Assembly (NCBI GenBank): GCA_020426845.1
Contig: JAGQPF010000016.1
Location: forward strand, 1 to 58,682
Origin: Planctomycetales bacterium
GTDB lineage: Bacteria > Planctomycetota > Planctomycetia > Pirellulales > Pirellulaceae
Direction of reading: 5' to 3'
DNA: 58,682 nucleotides
Positions 26,390 to 34,088 of the stretch are shown here, piece after piece. Position 1 is the stretch's first letter. Each line of letters begins with the position of its first letter. Both the position numbers and the translations under genes were made by a program. The notes below the pieces were generated by a model. It saw nothing but the letters and a program-made list of their open reading frames with translations. It made no database searches and had not been told where the DNA came from.

Positions 26390-26992
26390 CTAGTTGGCCG
26401 GATCAACCGTCGGCGGATCAACGGCAGAAGGATCAACGGCGGGAGGATCAACGGCAGGAGGATCAACGGCAGGAGGATCAACGGCAGGAGGATCGATGCC
26501 AGGAGGATCGATGCCAGGCGGATCAATGCCGGGCAGGTCAACGGTAGGCGGTGAGTTGTCCGGACCGTCGGGAGTTTGTTGATGTTGCGCACGGTTCAGT
26601 TCGGCATCGACGTCCAAATACTGCCGATTCGGTCCTGACTCTTGCGTCTGTTTCACCTCGGCGGCGTACTTCTGTCGAACCTTCTGCGAGTAAACGGCCA
26701 GTCCGGCGGTGACGGCGCCTAGTAAGAACAGAACGACGTTCATCTGGAGTCGAGTGCACTTGCCTCGTCGCAGCAGGCGCAGACCCAGCACGGATGCAGC
26801 CAGCGAGATTGCCAGCCCGGTGATCACGATATGCGTGGGGGCCGGCAATGAGGTGTGCAGTTCGGGAAATGGTCCCGCGAGATCGGCTTTGGCCTCTGGC
26901 GCGGCCATGCTCAGGCCCGCGGCCGCTGCTGCCGCCCACCGGAAAATTCTCGCCGCCACGGAGATTGAGCCGTTTGCGTCCGTCCGAGACAT
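26390..26992 (-). CDS. membrane protein with a pentapeptide-repeat Pro/Asp tail
   Basis: 200 residues from the ATG at 26992, which has AGGA upstream at proper spacing; an ATG at 27001 is the alternative. There is a signal or first membrane segment (ARIFRWAAAAAAGLSMAA), a second (VITGLAISLAASVLGL) and a third (VVLFLLGAVTAGLAVYS), then a charged stretch and a tail of about ten DPPAV/DPPGI pentapeptides encoded by 15-bp DNA repeats. No known family. The tail is likely extended and could cross the cell wall or bind partners. The gene is isolated, with 127 nt to the next gene downstream. Confidence 0.7.
   Translation of the reverse strand: MSRTDANGSISVAARIFRWAAAAAAGLSMAAPEAKADLAGPFPELHTSLPAPTHIVITGLAISLAASVLGLRLLRRGKCTRLQMNVVLFLLGAVTAGLAVYSQKVRQKYAAEVKQTQESGPNRQYLDVDAELNRAQHQQTPDGPDNSPPTVDLPGIDPPGIDPPGIDPPAVDPPAVDPPAVDPPAVDPSAVDPPTVDPAN
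26399..26548. repeat. 15-bp coding minisatellite, ten units
   Basis: Ten consecutive 15-bp units of the form (A/C)GGATCAACGGCAGG with variants (GATCGATGCCAGG, GATCAATGCCGGG). Three central units are identical. In the minus-strand frame each unit encodes one pentapeptide (DPPAV or DPPGI), so unit gain or loss would keep the frame. Confidence 0.9.
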
Positions 26993-27177
26993 GTTCTGCA
27001 TCCTGGGAAGCTGGCAATCGGGCCGTGTCCGCGAAACGCACTGTACGCCCGGTGGTTTACGCCCTTGTTTTACCATGTGGCGCTGACTCCTCGTACCCGC
27101 CCACGAATCGATCCAGGGCAATCGCCGCGCGCATTTGCGCTGCTTGCATGATCGCGAACGCTGCCAACCCCATGTCA

Positions 27178-27966
27178 TTATTCGCAGCGTTTGGGTGGCT
27201 CCGATTGCCGCAGCAAGGGGGCGAGATGCTCGGCGGCGAACACGCGGTTTGTCCAGCCCATGTGGCCACCCCAATGCCAGCTGGAGAACATGGCGCGTCG
27301 ATACGGACGCTGCTCGAGCCGTTGGTAGCTGCTCAGATTTCGCTCGCGAAAACCGCGGAATCCCGCCGAGACGGTGTGGCGGCGATCCACTGTGCCGAAC
27401 ACGAGCGTGCCGAGCACCAGGTGAGGAATGTCCAGCGGTGAGTGGAAGCTGCGAACCAAGCTGGCGCCGCTCAGCGCGACGTCCAAATCGTAATCATGGG
27501 AGAGGGCGGCTCCGAGCAACATGGCGCTGTCGACAGGCGCGGCGCCCCGGCGCGCGAGCTCTTCCAATGCGAACACCGTGATGGCGGCGCCGCCGGAGTG
27601 GCCGACCAAATGGAGCGGCGCCGCTGGGTGCTCTGCTTGGTACGCCATCACCGCATCGGCCAGTTTGGCCGCCTGCTCGCGATTGCGCCGCAGGGCTGCC
27701 AAATGCTTCAAAGTCGCGAACACGCGGCGAGTCGTCCACTCAAACACTTCGACCGCGCCGTCGTCCACATCGCCCAGTCCTTGCGCCAGCGATTGCACAA
27801 ATGGCCCGCGGCCCTCAATCCCGGACAGCACGAGCGTCAGGCCATGGCGTCGACGTTGCGGGCTAGTCAGGTGAGACGCATCGAAATGCAAGAGCTTGCG
27901 AATCGGCATGGTGGGCAAGCCCAGCAGCGTGCCGACCCCGCGTCTCCAGCGAGGTGGCTGGCTCAT
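27178..27966 (-). CDS. alpha/beta-hydrolase-like protein
   Basis: 262 residues. The nucleophile elbow GHSGG (LHLVGHSGGAAITVFALEE, about 120-138) and the preceding strand/helix pattern (LTLVLSGIEGRGPF) fit an alpha/beta-hydrolase fold of the lipase class 3 or serine-esterase kind. The catalytic Ser is clear, a His near WHWGGH is plausible, and the Asp is not assignable. There is no signal peptide. The ATG overlaps the stop of the upstream thioredoxin gene (ATGA) with AAGGA just before it, so the two are translationally coupled. Substrate unknown. Confidence 0.75.
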   Translation of the reverse strand: MSQPPRWRRGVGTLLGLPTMPIRKLLHFDASHLTSPQRRRHGLTLVLSGIEGRGPFVQSLAQGLGDVDDGAVEVFEWTTRRVFATLKHLAALRRNREQAAKLADAVMAYQAEHPAAPLHLVGHSGGAAITVFALEELARRGAAPVDSAMLLGAALSHDYDLDVALSGASLVRSFHSPLDIPHLVLGTLVFGTVDRRHTVSAGFRGFRERNLSSYQRLEQRPYRRAMFSSWHWGGHMGWTNRVFAAEHLAPLLRQSEPPKRCE

Positions 27967-28595
27967 TCCTTGACGAGCAGCTCTCGCAATTTGACGTCGA
28001 GGTCGTCTGCCGCCAGGACGTCTTCCTTGGGGTTGGCGATTGCGCTAAAGCGATGGGTCAGCGCGCCTTCCCGGTCGTAGAGCTGGTAATGAGGAATGCC
28101 ATCCCGGATATCGAAGGCCTCGAAGGCTTCGATATAGTCGAAGTTGATCTGCAGGTTGTGCATGACGTCGGCCCCCGACTTCGTCAAGAATTGGACTGCC
28201 TGCTTTTTGCCGGTCTCGGAAGTTTCGTCGAAGCTGACAGAGATAAAGGCGACGTCCTCCTCGGGGAACTGATGCGAAAGCTCGACCATGTGCGGAAATC
28301 GCTCGACACAAGGCCCGCACCAGGTTGCCCAAAAGTCGACGACCACCACCTTGCCTTTGTGCTTGGCGAGTTCCGCCTTGAACCCGGCCACATCCACCAT
28401 TTGGACTTTGGCGGGCTCCTTCAGCGGGGCGACTGCCGAATGAGATCCGCCCGACGCCTTCGCTTCGCCCGACGCCTTCGCTTCGCTCGACCCGGTTGCC
28501 GCGACATCTCCGAGCGAGGGTGCACCGCCTGGACCGCTGCTACATCCGGAAACGCACGACAGGCCAAATAACAACGCAAAGCGTACGGATTTCAT
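27963..28595 (-). CDS. thioredoxin-like lipoprotein (TlpA/ResA type)
   Basis: 210 residues from the ATG at 28595. A lipoprotein signal (ALLFGLSCVSGC) is followed by a flexible Gly/Ser/Ala linker and a thioredoxin fold with the redox motif WCGPC (VVVDFWATWCGPC, about 98-110). Such proteins reduce disulfides or apocytochrome cysteines on the outside of the membrane. FISVSFDE and the later IPHYQLYDREG (cis-Pro region) fit TlpA/ResA. The hydrolase gene overlaps its stop. Presence in a heme-protein-rich region is suggestive of cytochrome maturation, but not specific. Confidence 0.88.
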   Translation of the reverse strand: MKSVRFALLFGLSCVSGCSSGPGGAPSLGDVAATGSSEAKASGEAKASGGSHSAVAPLKEPAKVQMVDVAGFKAELAKHKGKVVVVDFWATWCGPCVERFPHMVELSHQFPEEDVAFISVSFDETSETGKKQAVQFLTKSGADVMHNLQINFDYIEAFEAFDIRDGIPHYQLYDREGALTHRFSAIANPKEDVLAADDLDVKLRELLVKE

Positions 28596-28635
28596 CGGCT
28601 GAACTCGTTGAGTGGGAAGCATGTCGAGAATGGAA

Positions 28636-28666
28636 CAAAAACAGGGCCGCCCGAGGACGACCCTGT
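28636..28666 (-). terminator. intrinsic terminator after the peroxiredoxin-like gene
   Basis: On the minus strand an ACAGGG/CCCTGT stem with further internal pairs is followed by TTTTT. It lies about 125 nt beyond the stop of the gene at 28791-29345 and just upstream of the lipoprotein start, so the latter probably has its own promoter. Confidence 0.6.
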
Positions 28667-28790
28667 CGTGTTGCTGCGATCGAATCGCTCCGCCGGGTTG
28701 TCGAATCGATTCAGACAACCCAGTGGAATGGATTGGGCGCCACTATGCTAACTAGGCCGGACTTTTGGTCCAGTGGCTTCCCAGTCCTCT

Positions 28791-29345
28791 TTAGCGGCGG
28801 GCCGGGCGGATGCCGCAACCGACGGGACGCGAGGAAGTGACTTCGGGGGTCGAGCCCGCGAGCACGGCGTCCACGGCGTCCTGGACATAGGTCTTGTCGC
28901 CTTGGTCGAACGCGCCGACATAAGCGAGCTTCTGGCCGCCGTCCAAGACGTACAAGTGAGGAGTGACCTTGGCGCCATAAGCGCGAGCGGAGTCGCCCGA
29001 GGCGTCCTTGATGTAGGGATAGGGGAAGCCCTTCTCCTCAGCACGCTCTTTCATCGCGTCGAGGCCTTCGGGGTTCACATTGATCGCGACGAATCGGACG
29101 CCCTTGTCTTGGTACTTCTTCGCGAACGCGATGAATTTGTCCTCATAGCGGATCGCGGTCGGGCAGGCGTTGCAGGTGAAGCAGACGACGACGGCCTTGG
29201 CGTCCTTCATCCCTTCCAGGCTGTAGTCCTTGCCGTCGGTGCCAGTGCCCTTGAAGTTCGGGGCCTTGCCACCCACCTCAAGCGACTCGGCGGAAACCAC
29301 CGTGGCGGCCAGGGCGACCATCAAGAATGCGGCCTTGCGAATCAT
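28791..29345 (-). CDS. exported AhpC/TSA thioredoxin-fold protein
   Basis: 184 residues from the ATG at 29345, with AGGAG before it. Signal peptide (AAFLMVALAATVVSAES), then a peroxiredoxin-like domain: GGKAPNFKGTGTDGK, VVVCFTCNACPTAIRYED with a CxxC-type pair (CNAC), and GAKVTPHLYVLD containing the cis-Pro. The CNAC pair and TPHLYVLD are common in the planctomycete redoxin subgroup. Predicted role is extracytoplasmic thiol redox or peroxide reduction. It is followed by its own terminator, so it is probably a single-gene transcript. Confidence 0.9.
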   Translation of the reverse strand: MIRKAAFLMVALAATVVSAESLEVGGKAPNFKGTGTDGKDYSLEGMKDAKAVVVCFTCNACPTAIRYEDKFIAFAKKYQDKGVRFVAINVNPEGLDAMKERAEEKGFPYPYIKDASGDSARAYGAKVTPHLYVLDGGQKLAYVGAFDQGDKTYVQDAVDAVLAGSTPEVTSSRPVGCGIRPARR

Positions 29346-30088
29346 GCAGAAACTCCTCGTTTAAATTGGCGTTCTTCGAAAGTACGGAAACATCAACAGA
29401 GTTAGTCGGCTGAAACTTTCAACCTAAAATGAGTGGCCGGCGGAACCGAACGCGAGGCGAACGCGGTTAAGTTCGGATGAAAACCTCGTCCGCCCTCGTC
29501 AGTTAACGGAGACTACGTGGATTTTCAACAAATCGTTCGCTCGATTTTGGTTCGCTGCCACCTGCGACGGGAGCCAACGGGTCCCGTGGCTTCCCGTCAA
29601 TCGCACGCGAGTCTCCGTCCTTGTCGACACGCAGTCAGGGTCGATCAGAAGGAAGTGAGACTCCGCCGCCGAAGGCGCCAAACTCCCGTAGCGATTTCAA
29701 TCGCGGCAAAGAGATGACGGCCTCGGGTCACGAACGAATTCTCACCGTCCTTCCAACGGTGATTGGAAGATAGTTACGGTGGGATGGCCTCGTCTGTAAG
29801 TTTTGTTACAAACGGAGGTGCGAGTGGGAAGGGAATTGGCATGAGACCGCTGAACAGTGACGACTGAAGAGTGTTTGTCGGCCTCAAAACGCCCGGTATA
29901 AACTAACGTGCATTGTAGGTGCCCCCCCGGTCAAGTCAATCATCCGAGACTCGGCGCCGCTCGCGCGACCCCCCGCTCAAGAGCTGTCTTCAACGGCATC
30001 CCCACCTCGGCCACAAACCAAAACAGGCTGCCGGCCAGCGTGGTGGTAAGACAGCAAAGCTCGCAAATCCCCGATTCCCAAGACGACC
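29346..30088. other. 743-bp non-coding gap
   Basis: No supported gene. Short open frames on either strand lack ribosome-binding sites and domain content. The gap holds the promoter candidate at 29875-29902 and a small inverted repeat GTAA-GTTTTG-TTAC near 29797. No T-arm-like or other RNA signature was found. Confidence 0.5.
29875..29902 (+). promoter_or_regulatory. candidate sigma70 promoter of the molybdopterin oxidoreductase gene
   Basis: TTGTCG (29875-29880), 16-bp spacer, TATAAA (29897-29902). It would give a 5' leader of about 180 nt before the ATG at 30089. Confidence 0.42.
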
Positions 30089-30556
30089 ATGGCCAATTTC
30101 ACGATCACCGGGCAAGTCGAGACTCCAATTTCGCTGACCTTTGCCGAGCTGAGCGAGATGCCCGCCGAAGTGCAGATTGCCGACGTTCAGTCGCTCGGCG
30201 CCAAACGTTCCGGTTGTGCCGTGAAGCTGTCGGCGATCCTCGATCGCTGCCGGCCGCTGCCGGAGGCGGACCACCTGGGCCTGCACGCTACCGCGGACGA
30301 TTTCCACGCCAGCCTGCCATTGGATGCCGTGCGCGACCGCGCAGTGTTGATCTATGGCCAGGACGGCCAGCCGTTGCCGCTCGCCGCCGGCGGCCCGTTC
30401 CGGCTGTTTATCCCCGACCACTCGCAGTGCAAGGCGAGCGAAATCGATGAATGCGCCAACGTGAAGTTCATCGACCGAATTGAGCTGACGATTGGCAAGG
30501 GTCACGACAACCGTCCGCGAGACGAGGACGAGCATCGGGCGATCCACGAGCATTGA
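30089..30556 (+). CDS. small molybdopterin-dependent oxidoreductase (sulfite-oxidase fold)
   Basis: 155 residues, one compact domain of the oxidoreductase molybdopterin-binding family, shorter than full sulfite oxidases (no dimerisation or heme domain). FTITGQVETPISLTFAEL is the usual first motif; GGPFRLFIPD and ANVKFIDRIEL match the C-terminal part. The Cys that ligates Mo in sulfite oxidases is not in its normal place; the nearest Cys residues are in KRSGCAVKL and LDRC, so catalytic competence is uncertain. There is no export signal. It converges with the next gene. The function could be a Mo-cofactor enzyme or a non-catalytic binding domain. Confidence 0.78.
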   Translation: MANFTITGQVETPISLTFAELSEMPAEVQIADVQSLGAKRSGCAVKLSAILDRCRPLPEADHLGLHATADDFHASLPLDAVRDRAVLIYGQDGQPLPLAAGGPFRLFIPDHSQCKASEIDECANVKFIDRIELTIGKGHDNRPRDEDEHRAIHEH

Positions 30557-30575
30557 ACGCTCATTCTGCCAGGGC

Positions 30576-31952
30576 TCATTCGGCAAGCGCTCGCGCAGGC
30601 CAGCCGTCGTCGCGCAGCGCATGAGCGGCGGCTTTCGTGGGGGCGATGACCTCGAATTCGTCGATCGCGTCCACGCGAAGGTCGCCGATCAATCGCCACT
30701 CTTGTTCCGCTCGCCATTGAGATTGCGCACCGGCTGATTGAAAGTAGGGGCGTAGCGCCGGAGTGAGCTGGTCCCAGAGCGCATCGTCGCCATAGACGAC
30801 GGGCTGCCCGCCAAGCTGCGCGATGGCGTGGCGGGGAAACACGATGCCGTATCCTGGCCGGTCCCAGCGTCGTCGATGGCGCTGGAAGTGCGGCGAAGCT
30901 TGATCGGGCCTCAGCGAGGAGAAACAGACGACGGGCGTTCCGCAACGCAGACCCTCCGCCGATCCCAGCAGCAGCCCGGTCGCGAGAATTCTTCGCAGCA
31001 CGTCCGCGGCGCTGCGCGCCTGCTCTCGTCCCAACAGCAGCTTGATCCAGAACTGTTCGAGCGTGTCGCCCGGCCAGGGACCGCGGCAAGCTCGCGTCCA
31101 ATGCGTCAGCACGGGCGTGCGCTCCCACAGCGGACGGCCCGCGGTAGAGCGAGTGAATTGTCTCGCTCGCGGCTTGATATGCGACGCACTTCCCGCCGCG
31201 GACGAAGTTTGCTGAGCGTGTCTCAGCGGCGTCGGTGACTTACGGCACACCGCGATGGAGACAGAGCTAGCGGACAAGATCGCGTCGCCCTGCCGGAGGA
31301 ATCCGCGCAGTCCGGTGGCGTGCAGCCGGCACGTTGAAGCTCCGGGGCACGCAACCCGCGTTTCGAGCAATCGCTGCCACGTCCCGCCGGGGCGCAGATG
31401 CAGCACTTCCAAGTGATCCGCCAATGCCGCCACCAGCTGATCCCTCGGCGCTGGGCAGACGTTGTCGCTGGTGGCCAATGGCCCGTCGCCGCGCTTGTCG
31501 TCGCATTTGTCGTAGCACTTGGTAGCCGCCGCGTCCGCCGGATCATGCGGGAACTCAGGTGACAAGACTAGGTCACATTGATGTTTCGACACGAGGCGGC
31601 GATACGTTGCCGGCGTGCTGGCGACGCGCGCCGTCAGCACGGGCACTCGCGCGCGACGAGCCGCGGCTCGCAACAGCTCGGCGCCGGTCGTGCCGTCGAC
31701 AATCAGCAAACTGGCGTCGCGAGCACGCCAGTAACGCAGCAGCCATTGGACGGTGTCGAGCCAGCGGCGCAGACGTCGATGGGCGTCCCAGTGGTCCAGC
31801 GCGCAGGGCAGCCGCGAGCTGGCTATCGCCCATAACGGCACGGCGGGGCCGCGTCTCCAGAGCGTCCGCTTGGCGCCGAATAGGCTAAGCGGGCTTTCGC
31901 TCGCCCCGCCGTCGCGCTCGGGCAGTGCCTCCTCCTGCCGGTGTCGTGGCAT
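30576..31952 (-). CDS. hypothetical 458-aa protein
   Basis: 458 residues from the ATG at 31952. Not recognised with confidence. It is Arg-rich and probably cytoplasmic. An N-terminal half with a Rossmann-like stretch (SLLIVDGTTGAELLRAAARR) is followed by a central low-conservation region and a C-terminal block with LRCGTPVVCFSSLR, GYGIVFPRHAIAQLG, QPVVYGDDALW and EQEWRLIGDL. The last pattern recalls DUF2971/AbiGi-type proteins, where an EWR motif follows a VVYxD segment; this is weak and stated only as a lead. The dispersed repeat cluster begins about 50 nt upstream of its start. Confidence 0.65.
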   Translation of the reverse strand: MPRHRQEEALPERDGGASESPLSLFGAKRTLWRRGPAVPLWAIASSRLPCALDHWDAHRRLRRWLDTVQWLLRYWRARDASLLIVDGTTGAELLRAAARRARVPVLTARVASTPATYRRLVSKHQCDLVLSPEFPHDPADAAATKCYDKCDDKRGDGPLATSDNVCPAPRDQLVAALADHLEVLHLRPGGTWQRLLETRVACPGASTCRLHATGLRGFLRQGDAILSASSVSIAVCRKSPTPLRHAQQTSSAAGSASHIKPRARQFTRSTAGRPLWERTPVLTHWTRACRGPWPGDTLEQFWIKLLLGREQARSAADVLRRILATGLLLGSAEGLRCGTPVVCFSSLRPDQASPHFQRHRRRWDRPGYGIVFPRHAIAQLGGQPVVYGDDALWDQLTPALRPYFQSAGAQSQWRAEQEWRLIGDLRVDAIDEFEVIAPTKAAAHALRDDGWPARALAE

Positions 31953-31998
31953 CGGCCGCCTCCTCCTCGAATCGCCGCAACCCGTCAGTCATCCGAAA

Positions 31999-32036
31999 AG
32001 GAAACCCGAAGCGTAAGCGAGGGATCGAATCGCGAA
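31999..32036 (-). repeat. dispersed GATCCCTCGCTTACGCTTC repeat, copy 3 (inverted)
   Basis: Reverse complement of the core: GAAGCGTAAGCGAGGGATC, flanked by GGAAACCC and GAATCGCGAAA. With copies 4 and 5 it forms long inverted repeats separated by about 75-125 bp. Confidence 0.88.
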
Positions 32037-32110
32037 ACAGCACAATTCCCGAAGTCCCGCCACGCCATTCATCGACGAGTGATGGCAGGGAGAGGAGGCC
32101 TTCGGAAGCT

Positions 32111-32145
32111 CGATCCCTCGCTTACGCTTCGGGTTTCCTTCCTTA
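32111..32145 (+). repeat. dispersed repeat, copy 4
   Basis: CGATCCCTCGCTTACGCTTC followed by GGGTTTCCTTCCTTAC. Identical to copy 5 over more than 30 bp. Confidence 0.88.
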
Positions 32146-32160
32146 CTGTCGAGGGATTTC

Positions 32161-32202
32161 GCGATTCGATCCCTCGCTTACGCTTCGGGTTTCCTTCCTT
32201 AC
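32161..32202 (+). repeat. dispersed repeat, copy 5
   Basis: GCGATTCGATCCCTCGCTTA then CGCTTCGGGTTTCCTTCCTT and ACG. It ends within a few bases of the stop codon of the adjacent PQQ-type gene. Confidence 0.88.
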
Positions 32203-32203
32203 G

Positions 32204-33550
32204 CTAACGCCGCGGGTTTCCTTTTTCCTCGTCGGCGATGCAGTACAACCACTTTTCGCCTCGCAACAACAGTTGGTCGCCAACGATGGCAGCCGAGGCG
32301 CTGATCCGGTCGTCCAATGGATTGCGCGCGAGAAAGCGAGGCAACTCGCCGTGTTGCATCACCAACGTCACGCCATCGCGGTCCGTCACGTAGATGCGCC
32401 CCGCGGCCGCGACGGGCGAAGCGTAGATCTCGAACATCGCCTGCAGTCGAAACGGGCCGGTGGGCTCCTCGCCCGTCGGCGCCTCCAGGCGAGTCAAGAT
32501 GCCTTGATAGTGGCGGAGATAGTACAACGCTCCTTCATACAGCAACAGCGAAGGCACGTAGGGAGGCCGTTGGTCGCGGCGCCAGACAACTCGGTCCGTG
32601 TTCGTTAGATCGCCTTTGGCTCCGCGAATGCGAATGCCCATGATCGCGCGAGTCTCATAGCTGCTGCCGACGTAGACCATGCCGTCCGACGCGACGGGCG
32701 ACGCGACGACATTGTGCGAGAGGCCGCCGCATTCCCAGACGACGTCGCCCTTCTCGAGGTCATAGCCGCGGATACGGTTGGTTCCGGCGACCACCACCTG
32801 AGGCCGCGGCTCGGAGGTGACGATCAAGGGCGATGCCCAAGAGGTCACTTCGTCCCGGTCGCGCCGCCAAAGCGTCTTGCCGGTCGCTTTATTTAGGGCA
32901 ACCAGGAACGACTGCCCTTCATGGTCCCAGTTGACCACCAGCGTGTCGCCATGCAGGGCGGGTGTGCAGCCTTCACCATGGCCGTGCTTGGATTGCATCT
33001 TGCCGAGTTGCTGTTGCCAGATCAGTTGCCCGGCGTGATCGAGACAATACAGCCCATAGGAGCCAAAGGAGACGATCACATGCTCGCTGTCGCAGACGGG
33101 CGATGCCGAAGCAAGGCTGCCGCTGTAGTGTCCGCCCTCGTGCGGAAGCGCTTCATGTAACGCACGTTTCCAGAGCAACTGGCCCGACTTGAGATCGAAG
33201 GCCAATGCCCAAAAACGATGTCGCTGTGTGACGGGCGAATTGTCGTGGGCGCCCGGCGCCGTTTCGGGCTGCGGCGGCAACTTCTCCCCATACGGCTCGG
33301 CCGTTGTCAGAAACACCTTGTCTTGCCACACGACCGGTGTGGAGTGTCCGAGCCCAAAGAGCTGTGCGCGCCAGCGGATGTTCTTCGACTCACTCCAAGA
33401 CACGGGCGGATTGCCGTGAGGCGCGGCGCCCGTGCCCAGCGGCCCACGCCACTGCGCCCACTGTCGCATCGGATCGGACGGCTCGGCAAATGCGTTGGCG
33501 AGCAAACTCCAGCAGCCGAGGAACGCGGTTACTCCTGCCAGTTTGCGCAT
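32204..33550 (-). CDS. exported PQQ-type beta-propeller protein
   Basis: 448 residues from the ATG at 33550 (MRKLAGVTAFLG, signal peptide ending ANAFAEP). The body is an eight-blade PQQ-like propeller: WAQWRGPLGTG at the start, then repeated A(D/N)G...LLWKR-type blades (DLKSGQLLWKRAL, ATGKTLWRRD, ASPVASDGMVYVGS, SPVAAAGRIYVTDRDG). Such planctomycete proteins usually lack the dehydrogenase catalytic residues and serve as BamB-like or binding propellers. The last residues (EEKGNPRR) are read from the edge of the dispersed repeat cluster, so the C-terminus may have been altered by repeat insertion. Confidence 0.88.
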   Translation of the reverse strand: MRKLAGVTAFLGCWSLLANAFAEPSDPMRQWAQWRGPLGTGAAPHGNPPVSWSESKNIRWRAQLFGLGHSTPVVWQDKVFLTTAEPYGEKLPPQPETAPGAHDNSPVTQRHRFWALAFDLKSGQLLWKRALHEALPHEGGHYSGSLASASPVCDSEHVIVSFGSYGLYCLDHAGQLIWQQQLGKMQSKHGHGEGCTPALHGDTLVVNWDHEGQSFLVALNKATGKTLWRRDRDEVTSWASPLIVTSEPRPQVVVAGTNRIRGYDLEKGDVVWECGGLSHNVVASPVASDGMVYVGSSYETRAIMGIRIRGAKGDLTNTDRVVWRRDQRPPYVPSLLLYEGALYYLRHYQGILTRLEAPTGEEPTGPFRLQAMFEIYASPVAAAGRIYVTDRDGVTLVMQHGELPRFLARNPLDDRISASAAIVGDQLLLRGEKWLYCIADEEKGNPRR

Positions 33551-33878
33551 CTTGACACTTTTGCGTACCACGGTCGCATCCCGTGAGGTGAGGAGGCCGT
33601 TGTTGTTACAAGCCGTTCGCTCCGTTGTAACGCCGAACAGCTGGAACGCCAAATCGCCATGTCTGCCGCTGACATCCTGTGGTTCGCCCGGCAACGACTC
33701 TCATATCACGTCGAGACCCCCCTTTCTTCTTTGCCCCCACGACGCTCGCTCGGAAATCGGCTGGATTTTCTCGGTTTTTCTCGTGTGGAATCGAGCTGTT
33801 GACATTCGGCTCAAGTCGCTATGATCCCCGCCCCAGGTCGTGACCACGCCCCGTTGTCACTCCGTGACCCCAGACGAC

Positions 33879-33984
33879 TAGTGGACCGTCAAGCCTTCGT
33901 TTTGGGGTTGGAGAACTCGCGAAGTCGTGGCAAGCCACGAGGTTGGGCGGCGACCAACCCAACGTTTTAGTGTTGACGGGGCAC
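33879..33984. repeat. structured ~105-bp repeat, copy A
   Basis: Begins TAGTGGACCGTCAAG and ends TTGACGGGGCAC, so its ends are inverted (CCGTCAA / TTGACGG). The centre forms a hairpin TCGTGG-CAAG-CCACGA, and GGGGTTGG can pair with CCAACCC. It is directly followed by copy B; copy C lies at 57702. Confidence 0.85.
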
Positions 33985-34080
33985 TAGACCGTCAAGTTTG
34001 TGTTTGCGGGCTGGGAGGGCCGCTAAGTCGCGGTGAACCGCGAGTTTTGGGGCGCGGTAGTTTCAACATTGACGGGGCAC
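33985..34080. repeat. structured ~105-bp repeat, copy B
   Basis: Begins TAGACCGTCAAG and ends TTGACGGGGCAC. It is diverged from copy A, but the central hairpin is kept: TCGCGG-TGAA-CCGCGA, with a T-A pair replaced by C-G. It ends 8 nt before the DUF1207 start codon. Confidence 0.8.
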
Positions 34081-34088
34081 TTGATTCC

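Noticed and set aside
26399..26548. CRISPR array
   Set aside because: The 15-bp units have no spacers and encode a pentapeptide tail in frame.
33927..34088. N-terminal extension of the DUF1207 protein
   Set aside because: It is translation of repeat copies A and B; the signal peptide begins after 34089.
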